From positions 111,030,476 to 111,094,475 of the forward strand of contig OZ024823.1 in the NCBI GenBank assembly GCA_964016985.1: a stretch of DNA of 64,000 nt, in the 5' to 3' direction. This DNA comes from Anodontia alba. Lineage: Eukaryota > Mollusca > Bivalvia > Lucinida > Lucinidae. Shown here one piece after another: positions 53,581 to 64,000 of the stretch (position 1 is its first letter; every line of letters starts with the position of its first letter). The notes under the pieces are model-generated. The model was given only the letters and a program-made list of their open reading frames with translations, was not told the origin of the DNA and searched no databases. The translations under genes and the position numbers were made by a program.

Positions 53581-54297
53581 TGAACACCCAGACAACTGGA
53601 AATCATGTGAGACTTTACCAATTTAATTCATGCACCTGCAGAGATAAACCATACTCTTATGGATACAATAAATTGGCAGCAAAATTAAGCTTGCTGAATT
53701 TTAAACTCGAGCAGATATATAATTCTTTCTTTCTCTGGCCATAGAACAGAGCTTAGCGTTTCATTTTCGTTTTTATTGAAGACTTTCCTTTGAATACAGT
53801 TTCTAAACTATTTACAAGAATATTTTCCCCCGTCTAGTATGTCTTTTTCAGCAAGCAATATATTTAGATGACCCTGTGATCCCGCAATTAGCAAAAGTGT
53901 TGTATTAAGGCTACAGCCTAATAAACTTCCTCTATAAAAAAAAAAAAAAAAAAAAAAAAAAAGTGGACATGTTGTTGACAAGCTGACTATCGATTATGGC
54001 TCAAAATTTAATCAACAACATATTTTTTGTTTTTTCACGAATGTCCCCTTCTACCTCGTGTCGTGGAACAATGGTGTACATATGGTATAATAGGACATAC
54101 TGTGTATGGTAAACTGCACGGTTTTTTGCTGAAAAAAGAAAGATTTTTGGCAGCTATTCACACCTCAATATTTTTTCTGTCATTCAGCGGTTGAAATACC
54201 ATTTAAACTAATGTTTTCTGTTTTCGGTTAATTTATGCGAGATCGAATATTATACGAGGATCGGTCAGAAAATAAGGAAACGCACTTTGAAGAAATA
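53581..54297. other. No gene; one poly-A run
   Basis: A27-type homopolymer at 53936-53962 could be an old retroposed tail, but no matching element body was recognised. The remainder is AT-rich. Confidence 0.5.
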
Positions 54298-54577
54298 CAT
54301 CACGAAAACATACCTATATAATGTTGACCCCCTTAAACCCCACTTTTGTATAGTAAAACTGGGGTTTACAGGGGTATACATTATTATTCTTATTTCTGCT
54401 CAAAAACATAGGTTGTGGGTACTCGTTAGAACCGCCTCACCGAGGCGGTTCTAACGAGTACCCACAATCTATGTTCTGAGCAGTAATATGAAAAATATTA
54501 CAATTTTTTTATCTAAAAATTTTCATTTTTTGGTGGTAAAATTTTCAGTATATTTGAATAGGCTTGTTTTCGTAATG
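54298..54577. mobile_element. M1 MITE copy 16
   Basis: Reverse orientation, core GCCTCACCGAGGC. Confidence 0.95.
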
Positions 54578-54920
54578 TCATCCCTTTGAACAAGTCGATT
54601 TGATTACTTTCTGTGTCTAGAAGTTGCCAGCGGTACTGCAAAAAAAGGAAGACTGATATGATTGCTATTTGACGCAGACTAATCTAGGTTTACACCTTTT
54701 TTGTATAGAAAAAAGTAAGACTGATTTGTTTGGCATTACACCAGCTAAATATTTATGCCTGTGTTTTCTCCTCTTTTTCTTTTACTAAAATGAAGACCGT
54801 TTAATGAAATGCAATAGTCTTGCAAAGAACTTACATTTCAAACATGCATACAATGTTTTTGATCGCTCCTCAAATGGTGTAATGATATGTTTAAAATTTA
54901 TAAGTAATTATCGTTTCATA

Positions 54921-55165
54921 TGGGCTGCGTCAAGCAAAAAGTGCTTTCGAACATTCGCAGAAGTGTGCGGATTCAGATCATCCTGCACACGCGCCTCATC
55001 CGGACACAAGCCTCATCCGGACGTTCGCTTTCCATTGACATATTCTATAGTATCCAATGATTCTGTTTGCGGATAGAGAAGGCCCTGATCAGACTGCATG
55101 GACACACAGGTTGATCTGGGCCTTGGCTGTCCGCACATGCCCTAAGACACTTTTTTGCATGCCCA
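54921..55165. mobile_element. M12 MITE copy 2
   Basis: TGGGCTGCGTCAAGCAAAAA, TTCGAACATTCGCAGAAGTG, GTATCCAATGATTCTGTTTG linker, CTGATCAGACTGCATGGACA / GGTTGATCTGGGCC. The right end GCATGCCCA is eroded. Confidence 0.8.
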
Positions 55166-55374
55166 AATGAATATAAGCTTCAGTAATAGCTGATGCAAAA
55201 CCACAGAATTCAGATCAGGCAGTTATAATCCCCGTGGACGTGAATCCCAATGACTATAGACAAAAACTTAAAAGGTCAACAAGAGTGATTTTCTTAGAGT
55301 ATTTTGTTAGCATTCAAATGGAAATGAGTTACCATAGCTATAGATAAGAGGGATCTCAGGAATATATTTGTTTT

Positions 55375-55470
55375 TATTTCTCCATGAAAAGATATGTTGT
55401 GGTACTCATTAGAAGCGCCTCGACGAGGCGCTTCTAATGAGTACCCACAACGTACCTTTTCATGGAGAAA
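55375..55470. repeat. Solo H1-related palindrome, variant A
   Basis: TCTCCATGAAAAGATATGTT, GTGGTACTCATTAGAAGCGC, CTCGACGAGGCGCTTCTAAT, GAGTACCCACAACGTACCTT, TTCATGGAGAA. The arms equal the M1 palindrome with systematic changes kept complementary on both sides (CGTTAGAACCG becomes CATTAGAAGCG). M1 ends are absent. Confidence 0.88.
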
Positions 55471-55916
55471 AAAGAAAACTATCAACAAGTTTAGGTTAAA
55501 AAAATGCCTTTTCTGGAGCTATGAATTACCCAGAATAAACTATAGTGTCACTTTGTAAATAGCGACAGACGTAAAAAGCATATTTAACTTAGCTATTGAT
55601 TCTGGCAGTATTTCGTTTACATGCGATTGGTTACCTAATGAGCGGAAAGTGGTCCAATACTTTTACGTTGTATTCAATTCTGTTATACTACTTCAGATGA
55701 TTTTGTATAAATACACTCCTATTCACTCAGTTAGCTTCCCTCTTGAACTGCACGACGGAGAGTAAGCCTGCATGACGTCTACCTCTTCCATCTTTGGAAA
55801 TGGTTGGCGCCTGTGGTCGGACCTATCTTTAATTTGTCGAAATGTATAGTTGAAAATGGCATTACATACTTATCATGAGCGCGGCTATAATATCTAAGAA
55901 TTGATTTTTAATTTTT
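55471..55916. other. No gene recognised
   Basis: AT-rich single-copy-looking sequence with no supportable frame. Confidence 0.5.
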
Positions 55917-57389
55917 AGCTCATCTGAGCCAAAGGCTCAGGATCACTCTCCGTCCGTCGTCTGGTATTCGTCGTACGTCCGTCCGTCGTCCGTTTACACC
56001 TTTGGAACCCTAGGCCAATTTTCTTCAAGTTCATGTGAAGCCGTCTGACAAAAGGTGATTGAAAATTTGCACAAATGGTTGCTGTCCGTTAAGAAAGATG
56101 GCCGCCATGCCCATATATGGTAAAACACTTAAAATTATTCTTCTCCAGAAACAAGTAAGCTTTGAGGCTGAATCTTGGTATACAGCATCGATGGCTCAAG
56201 GTCTACCAAATTTGTTCAAATGACGACGGCAAGTTGACCTTTGTCCTTTTTACCGCAAGGTCAAATTTAGTCCCTGTGCATTTGTATGGGGAAAATTGAA
56301 AAATCTTTGTCTCAAAATGTATTAAAGACTAATGGCTGAAACTTACATTGTATTATCAAAGTAGCAAACCTTTTAAGTTACAATCAAAATTATGTCCCCC
56401 AGGGTTATCTCCCCTTGCGCCAGGGCTATATACATGTTTAAATTGTGTAATTATAAGACTTTTTTTTCTCTGTAACAGCTTGACGTTTTTCACCAGATTT
56501 CACGAGGTTCCTCCTAAGGGATATTGTCGTTCACATGGTTCTGCACCATTTAAAATATGGCCGCCATGCCCATATAAGGTAAAAACCACTCGAAAAATCT
56601 TTTCCTGAACCAAGAAAGCTCTGAGGCTGATCCTTGGTATATAGCTTCGGGGACTCAAGGTCCACCAAGTTTTTCAAATGACGATTATAGGATTATATTT
56701 GACCTTTTAACGGCAAGGTCAAATTTGCGTCACCATATTTTTGTATTGGGAAAATGTTGAAAAATCATTCTCCCAAAATGCATTAACTACTAATAGCTGA
56801 AATTGACAATGTAAGATTAAAGTAGTAAAACTTTTAGTTACAATCAAAATTTTGTCACCGGAGAGTATCCACCCTTGCATATGGGCTATATACATGTATA
56901 AAATTGTGTAATCTATGTTTTCTTCTTTGAGACCTCTTGACCAATTTTCATCAGGTTTTACATAGGGACTTCTGTCGAAAGGGTATTGAGAGTTTGTTCA
57001 AGTGTTTTACACCGCTGAACTGGATGACCGCCATACCCATATATGATAAAAAAAAAAGAAGAAAAAAGCAAACACTTAAAAAATTTCTTTTCCAGAACCG
57101 AAAACGTTTTAGGCTAAGCCTTTGTATAAAGCATATGGATCTCAATGCCTTCCATATTTGTTCAAATGATGATCCTAGGATGACCTTTGTTCTTTTTACA
57201 GCAAGGTCAAATTTGCATCCATATAAAAAGTTGAAAAATCATTTTCTTACAATGTATTAATGACATGGATGAAACTTACAATGTATGATTTATAACCTAG
57301 TAAACGTGTAATCGTTAAATGTTTTCTTTTCTGAAACCGCTTGACCAATTTTTACTTGATTTCACATGGGACCTTCTGTCGAAGAGGTA
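55917..57389. repeat. Composite element C6, left part
   Basis: AGCTCATCTGAGCCAAAGGC, then a GTCCGTCGTCCG leader. Three long units (about 450 bp) each hold AAGATGGCCGCCATGCCCAT, TTCTCCAGAACCAAGAAAGC and GCAAGGTCAAATTTG. The text breaks off at CTTCTGTCGAAGAGGTA (57389) and plausibly continues at 59092. Confidence 0.78.
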
Positions 57390-58813
57390 TACAGTCTTAG
57401 GACCAAGTGCCCACCTATTTATCGCACAATCTAAAGAACAATTACATAGATCAACACCTTGACAGTTTTAATTGAAACAAAAATACAACTTGCTCTACAC
57501 CAGCAGCTTGCCATATTTACATGTCTGTGAACACACCAGTTGAATAGTTTATCAGCTATCTGTACTTTCATCCAGTTCCCTAAAAATATCTCTTTATCTA
57601 TTACATGTATTGAGGCTGTTCCAGGGGAAAGGGCATTTATTACAGGGGAATCGGATTTTCAGGATGAAAGGGGTAGGGTAAACGGAGAGGAAAAATAAAG
57701 AAAAAAAGAAAAATGAGACATGTATAATGGAAGAGGGCTATTTGTTTCCATAACAATTCCTGAGATGGTTTTCTTTCTTTTTATCCCCACGCTTTTGAAA
57801 AAGCGATGGGGATATTATGAACGCCTCCATCCGTCCATCCGGCCGGCTGTCAGTCCGCGTGCAAACGCATGTGCAGATGGGTGCAGATAAGAGAAGGGAC
57901 CAGGATGGAGTACCTGTTCCCATGAAATAAATGGCTTTGGTTTTCTTGTTCCTCCAAATCAAAATTTTGGTTTGGTAGTCTCTGTTCCCCGAAATATAAT
58001 TCCACAAGCACATGTGATTTCCAGCGATGTGACAGTGAAGCTACAGATCTGATTAGGGTCTGCACTGTTTGCTTAAATAATAGGAAGTTAGGGGCTGAAT
58101 GAAACATTTTAAGTCCATGTTCAGGATCATTTTCCCAGCCTACACCCAAACAGTCGACCCACCAGTGCTACCAGTGCTTTGATTTTAATTGTTTGAGCAA
58201 TTATTTTTAAAAAGGTGTGAAGAACTTTCTTTCTGAATGGTGACAGAACATAATAGGGACAGCACAAAAGCAGTTTAGTCAGTTTTGCGGAATCAATATA
58301 TGGGGTCAGACTGCTCAAACAGTTAATTACACCCAGCTCAGACACACCCTGCTGAGCACCGATTCAAATGCAGTTGCCATTATTTGCATAATACAGGTAC
58401 TTCTTTTCTCAAACCAAATATACAAAATATCAAGACACCCCTTAAATGACATATTGACTGTTCCAATTGATGATGCTAGAACATTCTACTAGGTATAAAT
58501 TGACACAAAAGATAAACTTATACATACATTTCCTCACAAAATATTCTCTCTGAAGTACCTCTCACTATTATGCAGATATATATCATACCAAAATGCAACA
58601 TAACAAAACAAAGTGTAAAATGATTTTATTTTCAAAAGGTGCTCACTTTTGATAGAGTAGTTACAACACAGAGTAGCTGAAACTGAAAGCTGAATGTTAA
58701 AACAACAAATAATGATATTATACCATGATAGCAAAATTCAGGGTAATTTGATAGGAGTCAGATCTGACCCCCTCAAAAACACTTGGTCTATAGAGTGTAT
58801 AGTTAACTTGTTC
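57390..58813. other. Unassigned block between the two C6 parts; stub C8 inside
   Basis: 57781-57920 begins CCCCACGCTTTTGAAAAAGC, GATGGGGATATT, then CCATCCGTCCATCCGGCC, a 5' end of another composite (C8). A degenerate H2 side is at 58035-58075. No coding frame. Confidence 0.5.
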
Positions 58814-59091
58814 CATTACGAAAACATGCCTATTCAAATATACTGAAAATTTTACTACCAAAAAATGAAAATTTTCAGATAAAAAATCTGATATTTTTCC
58901 TATTTCTGCTCAAACCATAGATTGTGGGTACTTGTTAGAACCGCCTCGACGAGGCGGTTCTAACGAGTACCCACAATCTATGCTTTTGAGCAGTAATAAG
59001 AAAAATATTGTATACCCCTGTAAACCCCAGTTTTACTATATAAATGTGGGGTTTAAGGGGGTCAAAATTATATAGGCATGTTTTCGTGATG
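58814..59091. mobile_element. M1 MITE copy 17
   Basis: Forward orientation, core GCCTCGACGAGGC. It abuts the right part of C6. Confidence 0.95.
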
Positions 59092-59406
59092 AAATGTTTT
59101 TGCACTATTAAACTAGATGGCCGCCATGCCCATATAAAGTAAAAAAAAAAAAACAACAAAAAACCTTAAAATCTTCTTCTTCTCCTAAACAAAGAAAGAT
59201 TTGAGGCTGAATTGGTATAGAGCATCGGGGACGCAAGGTCTACATTAGTTGTTAAAAAGAGCATCATACGATGACCTTCTTTTATGGCATGGTCAAATCT
59301 CTGTCCTATTTGCTGTGGCAATACCGGAAAACTGTTGCATGGCATCTGCAGATATGCAATGGCTGTTTTACTCAGGTGAGTGAATCGTGGTCCTTGGACC
59401 TCTTGT
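59092..59406. repeat. Composite element C6, right part
   Basis: CTAGATGGCCGCCATGCCCA, TTCTCCTAAACAAAGAAAG, GCATGGTCAAATC, then the end TTTACTCAGGTGAGTGAATC and CCTTGGACCTCTTG, the same terminus as C1, C2 and C3. Confidence 0.75.
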
Positions 59407-59921
59407 CTTACGTTTCGAGCCATGAATGAATGAAAAACCGAAGGAGACTGTGCATGATGAGGGTTTTAAAATGTTGTTCTTACTTTTCCCAAAGAAAGGT
59501 TTGACATTTCACGTCAATTGTCTCATGTTGACGAGACTGGGTGGTAAATTGAATAAATTATATCAATATATAGAATTAAAAGATCATATCAACACAGGAA
59601 GCTTCCTCCACTGCCAAATTCGCACACAGTTTAAGGCAATGTTGAGAAATTGTGTTTCTGAGCCAGCTTTAGGTCCCGCAAATACTTTACCCATTTATGC
59701 CTTCTCTCTCTTTGGACCGGTCTATTACCAACAGCAGGGTGTCTGGTTACCTTCTCGTATGTTTTATAGAAATTCATGAACGTAATACAAACAGTGTAGA
59801 CTTGATCTGCGCTAAGTGAAAACTTCCTAAAGTACGTTTTTACACGTTGCGGCTTTTTTGTTTTCATTGCAATTCTGATGGAAAACTCAATAAATGTGGT
59901 AGTAAATACGTTTTTACTTAC
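59407..59921. other. No convincing gene
   Basis: A 117-codon open frame (59426-59779, +) has no recognised domain and no splice or promoter support. 59825-59856 resembles an M14 end (AAAGTACGTTTTTACACGTT). Confidence 0.45.
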
Positions 59922-60199
59922 CATTACGAAAACACGCCTATTTAAATATATAGAAAACTTCACCTCTAAAAACTGAAATTTTTTAGATAAAAAAATCTGA
60001 TATTTTTCATATTTCTGCTCAAAACATACATGGTGGGTACTCGTTAGAACCGCCTCGGCGAGGCGGTTCTAACGAGTACCCACAATCTATGCTTTCGAGA
60101 CGAAATAAGAAAAATAATCTAATCCCTGTAAACCCCAGTTTTACTATATAAAAGTGGGGTTTAAGGGGGTCAGAATTACATAGGCATGTTTTCGTGATG
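59922..60199. mobile_element. M1 MITE copy 18
   Basis: Forward orientation. The outermost palindrome arm is mutated on one side (CATACATGGTGGG), core GCCTCGGCGAGGC. Confidence 0.94.
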
Positions 60200-60303
60200 C
60201 AATGGCAAAACGGACTGATGCCAATGAAACGCTCCGTAAAAACCACCGTCCTCTCTGGAGTTACAATGTTTGCCGTTTACAATTGTTTTGCCAATTTACT
60301 CAT

Positions 60304-60548
60304 TTAACCCTTAAAACGCCAAGAAAACCTGCATCTGAAAATGTCGTCTCTTTATGTCGTCTGCTGAATATTCTTACAAACTTTTCAAACCTATTTTTGC
60401 ATACAGGCAAACAGTATGGACCCAGATCAGACTGCTCCTAGAGGAGCAGTCTGATCTGGATCCACACTGTTTGCAAAAATTACTTTTAAAATCACAAGCA
60501 GATGACAAAGCAGACGACAATTGTTGTGATTGGCGCTTTAAGGGTTAA
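60304..60548. mobile_element. M7 MITE copy 2
   Basis: TTAACCCTTAAAACGCCAAG ... TTGGCGCTTTAAGGGTTAA, 245 bp, differing from 31569-31813 at only scattered bases. Its right TTAA is shared with the next M6. Confidence 0.94.
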
Positions 60549-60764
60549 GCCTAGCGCCCCATAAAAAGGACATTGGCAAACACAGTAGACTCAGATCAGA
60601 CGGCGCGTTCTCAGGCGTCTGATGTGGGTCTACACTATTTGCAAGTAGTACAGGAATTTTTGTAATACATAATTATACTGTAACAAACCAAACACCCTTT
60701 AAACTGGAAATGAAGCTGTCTAAAGCGAGAGGTAGACGAGTTCATAAAGCATAAATGGTTTTAA
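60545..60764. mobile_element. M6 MITE, left end truncated
   Basis: TTAAGCCTAGCGCCCCATAA ... AGCATAAATGGTTTTAA. The H2 hairpin GTAGACTCAGATCAGACGGC / GCGTCTGATGTGGGTCTAC is present. Confidence 0.82.
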
Positions 60765-60970
60765 AGATAGAAACATCGGAGTAAATATACTTTCAAGGAG
60801 GATGTTGTGTCAAAACTTGTTGTGCCTTCCTTCTAAAAAAGGCTACCCTAAAAAGAAGGAATTTGCTCACCATGGGTACATTTTTATCTTCCTTTTAGAG
60901 TAGACCCCTTTTCAGAAGGTACTGGGTGTGCATGATAGCAAATCGAATGTTACAATTGTTGCCTCCCTTG

Positions 60971-61639
60971 TTAACCCATTTAAAACAAAAAAAGGTAAGA
61001 GAAAAGTCCTGCAGGGAGTGCCACAATTAAAATCGCAGCCCTTCCCAGACACCAAGAGGAAGAGGAAACCGACAAAACCAAACAAGCACAAATCGAACAA
61101 ACGTACGAAAAGCACTAAGATTAGCTCTCCCAAGCGAGGTAATCGCAATGCTAAAAGGACTGAAAATCACAAAATAACACAAGGTAAGCCATAAAACAAA
61201 TCGCCTCGTAGAATAAACCACAAAGCAACAAAGAGTAAGATTAACACCGGGACCACCACCTTAGAACGGTCAGTAGAGTAAACCACCGGGGGTGGGGGGT
61301 TGGGGGGGGTGGGGGGTTAAAGCACTTTTACAGCCAGCCAACTTCACCCTGGGTCCCGATGCTACTCTTAATACAGAAATACAAAACAAATCGGTTCGCA
61401 TAAAGGCTCCCAACTCAGTCAATGCATCAAAGCCTAGCGTCCCACAAAAGGGACATTGGCAAACAGTGTTGACCCAGATCGGAACGTGGCGTCTGATCTG
61501 GGTCTACACTGTTTACATTAAATACAGGAATTTATATCAAACATGGTACTATTAACAAATCAACCTGACATTCCTTGATTTGGAAATGAACCGGTCCAAA
61601 GAGTGAGGTAGAAGAGTCCACTAGGCATAAATGGGTTAA
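60971..61639. mobile_element. M6 MITE split by an R fragment
   Basis: TTAACCCATTTAAAAC at 60971 continues after the insertion as AAGCCTAGCGTCCCACAAAA (61432) and ends TAAATGGGTTAA at 61639. TTAA is duplicated at both edges. Confidence 0.85.
60985..61433 (-). mobile_element. Retroelement R 3' fragment, reverse, with a G-rich tract
   Basis: It starts at the R end (AAAAAAAGGTAAGAGAAAAG) and proceeds to ACTCAGTCAATGCATCAA. An expansion of G (61288-61316, four or more G-runs) replaces the GGGGGGTTTAAAGC region of other copies. Confidence 0.85.
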
Positions 61640-61869
61640 AAAAAGTTTCGGAAAAGCTACCAAGTGTATCCAGTCCTCTGTGATATACAAAACTATTACA
61701 TTAGCAGTTACTTTTCACACACGAAGTTGCTCAGGACTAGGTCTGTGGAAATACCATGCCCAATTTGTCCAACTTTTCTTAAATCCCTGAGGACAAATTA
61801 GAAATTTCGATTTACTTGTCTTGGGACAGGCACTTCATAGCTCTAGCTAAGACGAATATCCTATGAGAT

Positions 61870-61985
61870 ATTGTTTTCTTATTTCTCGAAGAAAATATGT
61901 TGTGAGTACTCATTTGAAGCGCCTCACCGAGGCACTTTAAATGTGTAACCACAACATACGTTTTCGTCGGGAAATAAGAAAAAAT
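61870..61985. repeat. Solo H1-related palindrome, variant B
   Basis: TTCTTATTTCTCGAAGAAAA, TATGTTGTGAGTACTCATTT, GAAGCGCCTCACCGAGGCAC, TTTAAATGTG, CCACAACATACGTTTTCG. It is closer to variant A (55375) than to M1 and is partly decayed. Confidence 0.78.
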
Positions 61986-62749
61986 GTCCATTTTCAGGTA
62001 AGTAAATATTGGTTGCACAAGTGGATTTTTATCATATAACTTGTCTTAGGCCAAGTAATAAGCCAACCTGCTCAGGACTAAACAAGGTCAAGGCTACAGT
62101 AAGCAGTCTCATATACATAAAACAATAACAATCGGTGTCATGGCCAAGAGCATCCATTGTACGGTCAAAGGTTGTGTATACTGTTATGTATTACTTTGGA
62201 TGAACCTTACAAATTGCCCCTGTGTCACGTAGGCAGTCACTTTCAATACGAAGCTGAAATACTACCTATTGCTTAGACAGAAACCCGACTGGTCTTTATT
62301 GCCAAGTGGCGGATGTCATAAAAAAGTCTCTCTGTACTTTGACCAACACAGTGCAGTTGTTTGGGTTTTTTATTAGCATTATCATTTTTATTTCCTGGGG
62401 ATCAATGGGTACATTCTAGTTTTATAGAAAATCGAGTTGTTCTGCTAAAGCCGGTGCTGGCGAGGTCGGGATGTGAGAAAGTGGTGGTGAGGGTTGGGGC
62501 GCGTATGCTTCCTTGCAAATGCTGTTTCCAAGGGCAAGCTTTGTAGATTTTATTAGTTTTTGTCAGTTGGCAGCTAGACTGATTGCTCAAGTCTGTCTAT
62601 CTGAATATTTAGAGTAACTACGGTATAAAGCAATGTGTAATTCCACTTAACAGCTTATATGGGATATGTTGCGCATTGCCGGTTACAATGTTAATGCGCA
62701 CTCGTCACAGACAGGATAATCATTGAGTTCAATACAAAACGTATTCATA
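61986..62749. other. No gene recognised
   Basis: Apart from a direct repeat GCTCAGGACTA (61731 and 62070) bracketing the H1 variant B palindrome, nothing distinctive; no coding frame is supported. Confidence 0.5.
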
Positions 62750-63020
62750 TGGGTCGCGTCAAGCGAAAAAGCGCCTTCGAGCATGCGCAAAAGGTGCGGA
62801 TTCACATCATCCTGCACATGCGCTCAGTCTTGTCTGAGCATTGGCTCTCTATTTAAACATTCTATAGTATCCAACGATTCTGTTTGCGGACAGCGAAAGC
62901 CCTGATCAGACATTGCGGATGCATGGAGAGCAGAAGCCCTGATGATACCTTGCTCATGCGCGAGATGATCTGTGCGCTTTTGCGCATGTTCGAAGGCACT
63001 TCATCGCTAGACGCGACCCA
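62750..63020. mobile_element. M12 MITE copy 3, best preserved
   Basis: TGGGTCGCGTCAAGCGAAAA, GCGCCTTCGAGCATGCGCAA ... TTGCGCATGTTCGAAGGCAC, GACGCGACCCA. The long inverted ends (about 40 bp) surround a GTATCCAACGATTCTGTTTG linker and H3 sequence CCTGATCAGACATTGCGGAT. Confidence 0.92.
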
Positions 63021-63075
63021 GCTCAACCGCTTACCCTAGTCCTTCTAAAACTTGAACAAGCCCATTTGGCTACCA

Positions 63076-63302
63076 GGGGTTCAAAACTAACGATGTCGTT
63101 AGTTAACGTATCGTTAAAACTTTAATCATTAAATATGGCCGATACGCTAATATTTTTGCAGAAAAATGTGAGTAGCTTTTGCTACTCACATTTGTTAGCA
63201 AAAATACCTGTGAATTTGAAATTGTACTTACCAGGACAGTTAACGTTTTGACCACGTACGAGCTCGTTTAGCTAACGAGGCTTTGAACAACTGGGCCCTG
63301 GT
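63076..63302. mobile_element. Foldback MITE, single copy
   Basis: Ends CCAGGGGTTCAAAACTAACG and GCTTTGAACAACTGGGCCCT with inner CGTTAG / CTAACG. The central palindrome is AAATGTGAGTAGCTTTTGCT then ACTCACATTT (about 63164-63192). The family is unassigned. Confidence 0.75.
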
Positions 63303-63696
63303 TGTATGTGTAAAATGTAGTGACGAACTTATAATCACTACTTACGCCCTTGAATATTTATAGTAGTTACGGAATTCCGCAACACATCTAGAATGGGAGA
63401 CTCCCTGTAAACATCTGGGTCCTGTCAATTGGATTCCTCTGCTTTTATTATTATTATCAAAACTAAGTATAGCCTCTTTTTCGATGAGAAATTTTATTTA
63501 AAGATGGCCATAAAGCTACTAAAATATCAATAAAATATATAAGTGTACCTTTTATGTAATTGAAGAAAAAATAAAAGTTAGATAGTTAAATCTTATGGTC
63601 TACCGTGGGCTTTAAACATCAAGGGAGGAAATTAAAAAGAACTACTGCTATCTCCCATAGGAAACCCGTCTATAATCGACATGTGGTACCGTAATA
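63303..63696. other. No gene recognised
   Basis: AT-rich, no supportable frame or repeat family. Confidence 0.5.
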
Positions 63697-63896
63697 AGCC
63701 TAAATATTGGGACACCTTAACTCCTTACCATACTTTCTCTAAAATTCCGAGCAAAACCATTTGACTACCTATTGATGTGTCTAAATACTGCTGATGTGCG
63801 GCAAAAAGTGTAGACCCAGATCAGACGCCGCGTTCTGGGTCTACACTGTTTGCCCAGGCCAAGGCTCAGGCATGTCTGTCCCAATACTTAGGGTTA
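63697..63896. mobile_element. M15 MITE copy 3
   Basis: CCTAAATATTGGGACACC ... AGGCATGTCTGTCCCAATAC, TTAGGG. The H2 palindrome GTGTAGACCCAGATCAGACG / GTTCTGGGTCTACACTGTTT is intact. Confidence 0.85.
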
Positions 63897-64000
63897 TAAT
63901 GGTATATCGCGACACCTCTAAATCAATACACTTGTGTTTACTGGTTGTATGGTTATATTGTAAAGGAGTTTATTTTTGCAGCACTTTATTCTATTCACGA

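Larger units (their letters stand above)
60761..61682. mobile_element. M8 MITE containing a nested M6 and R fragment
   Basis: The left part (60761-60970) contains AAGGAATTTGCTCACC, TTTTAGAGTAGACCCC and TTGCCTCCCTTG. The right part (from 61640) reads AAGCTACCAAGTGTATCCAG. The junction CCTTG-TTAA matches the uninterrupted site at 38866-38880. Confidence 0.8.

Noticed and set aside
59426..59779. 117-codon + strand frame as a possible exon
   Set aside because: No recognisable domain, no convincing splice sites in frame, and flanked by repeats; left unannotated as a gene.

Overview
The window is AT-rich animal DNA, most likely from a bivalve mollusc. The support is a secreted C1q-domain gene of the kind strongly expanded in bivalves, spliceosomal introns of 5 to 7.5 kb, and very dense short inverted-repeat transposons and tandem composite repeats of a mollusc-like style. 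The species cannot be named from sequence alone. There are no prokaryotic operons, tRNAs, rRNAs or CRISPR arrays.

Host genes. (1) The 3' part of a doublecortin-domain (microtubule-binding) gene lies on the + strand: exon 1-265 (open at the window edge), an intron of 7.5 kb, and a terminal exon 7789-8322. (2) A complete two-exon gene for a secreted C1q-domain protein lies on the - strand: signal-peptide/coiled-coil exon 37434-37665, intron 32360-37433, C1q exon 31947-32359. It has a TATA box about 60 bases upstream of the ATG and an AATAAA just after the stop. I found no other convincing host coding exon.

Mobile DNA makes up most of the rest. Autonomous-element remains are a Tc1-like element with perfect 26-bp ends and a twice-frameshifted transposase inside the C1q intron (35521-37141), two mariner relics (1180-1399 and 28980-29240), a non-LTR retrotransposon on the - strand (23340-28260) split by a second retroelement (26086-27598), and more pieces of that second family, called R here (19815-20590, 39850-41150, 44443-45078, 60985-61433).

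MITE families, with labels used below. M1: CAT(T/C)ACGAAAAC ends and a 66-bp central palindrome, 18 copies. M2: pogo/Tigger-like, CAGTCGACTCTCG ends with TA duplication, 6 copies plus the related M16 and M17. M5, M6, M7, M8: piggyBac-like TTAA targets, mostly with CCC ends. M9 and M10: CCCAG ends. M11: palindromic, GGTCCC arms. M12, M13, M14: bear a GATCAGACTGC-type hairpin. M15: CCTAAGTATT ends. Three internal palindrome modules (H1, H2, H3) recur between families whose ends differ. Composite tandem elements C1-C8 (core units of about 140-175 bp between conserved ends) fill 1926-3955, 6496-7361, 9139-11400, 14053-14836, 42308-45231 and 55917-59406.

The most informative part is the stratigraphy: several insertions can be removed on paper to regenerate an intact older element. 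The best cases are a TTAA MITE inside a reverse transcriptase frame (40878-41077), a three-deep nest at 60761-61682, and a minisatellite that appears to have grown from the end of an M14 MITE (285-1740).
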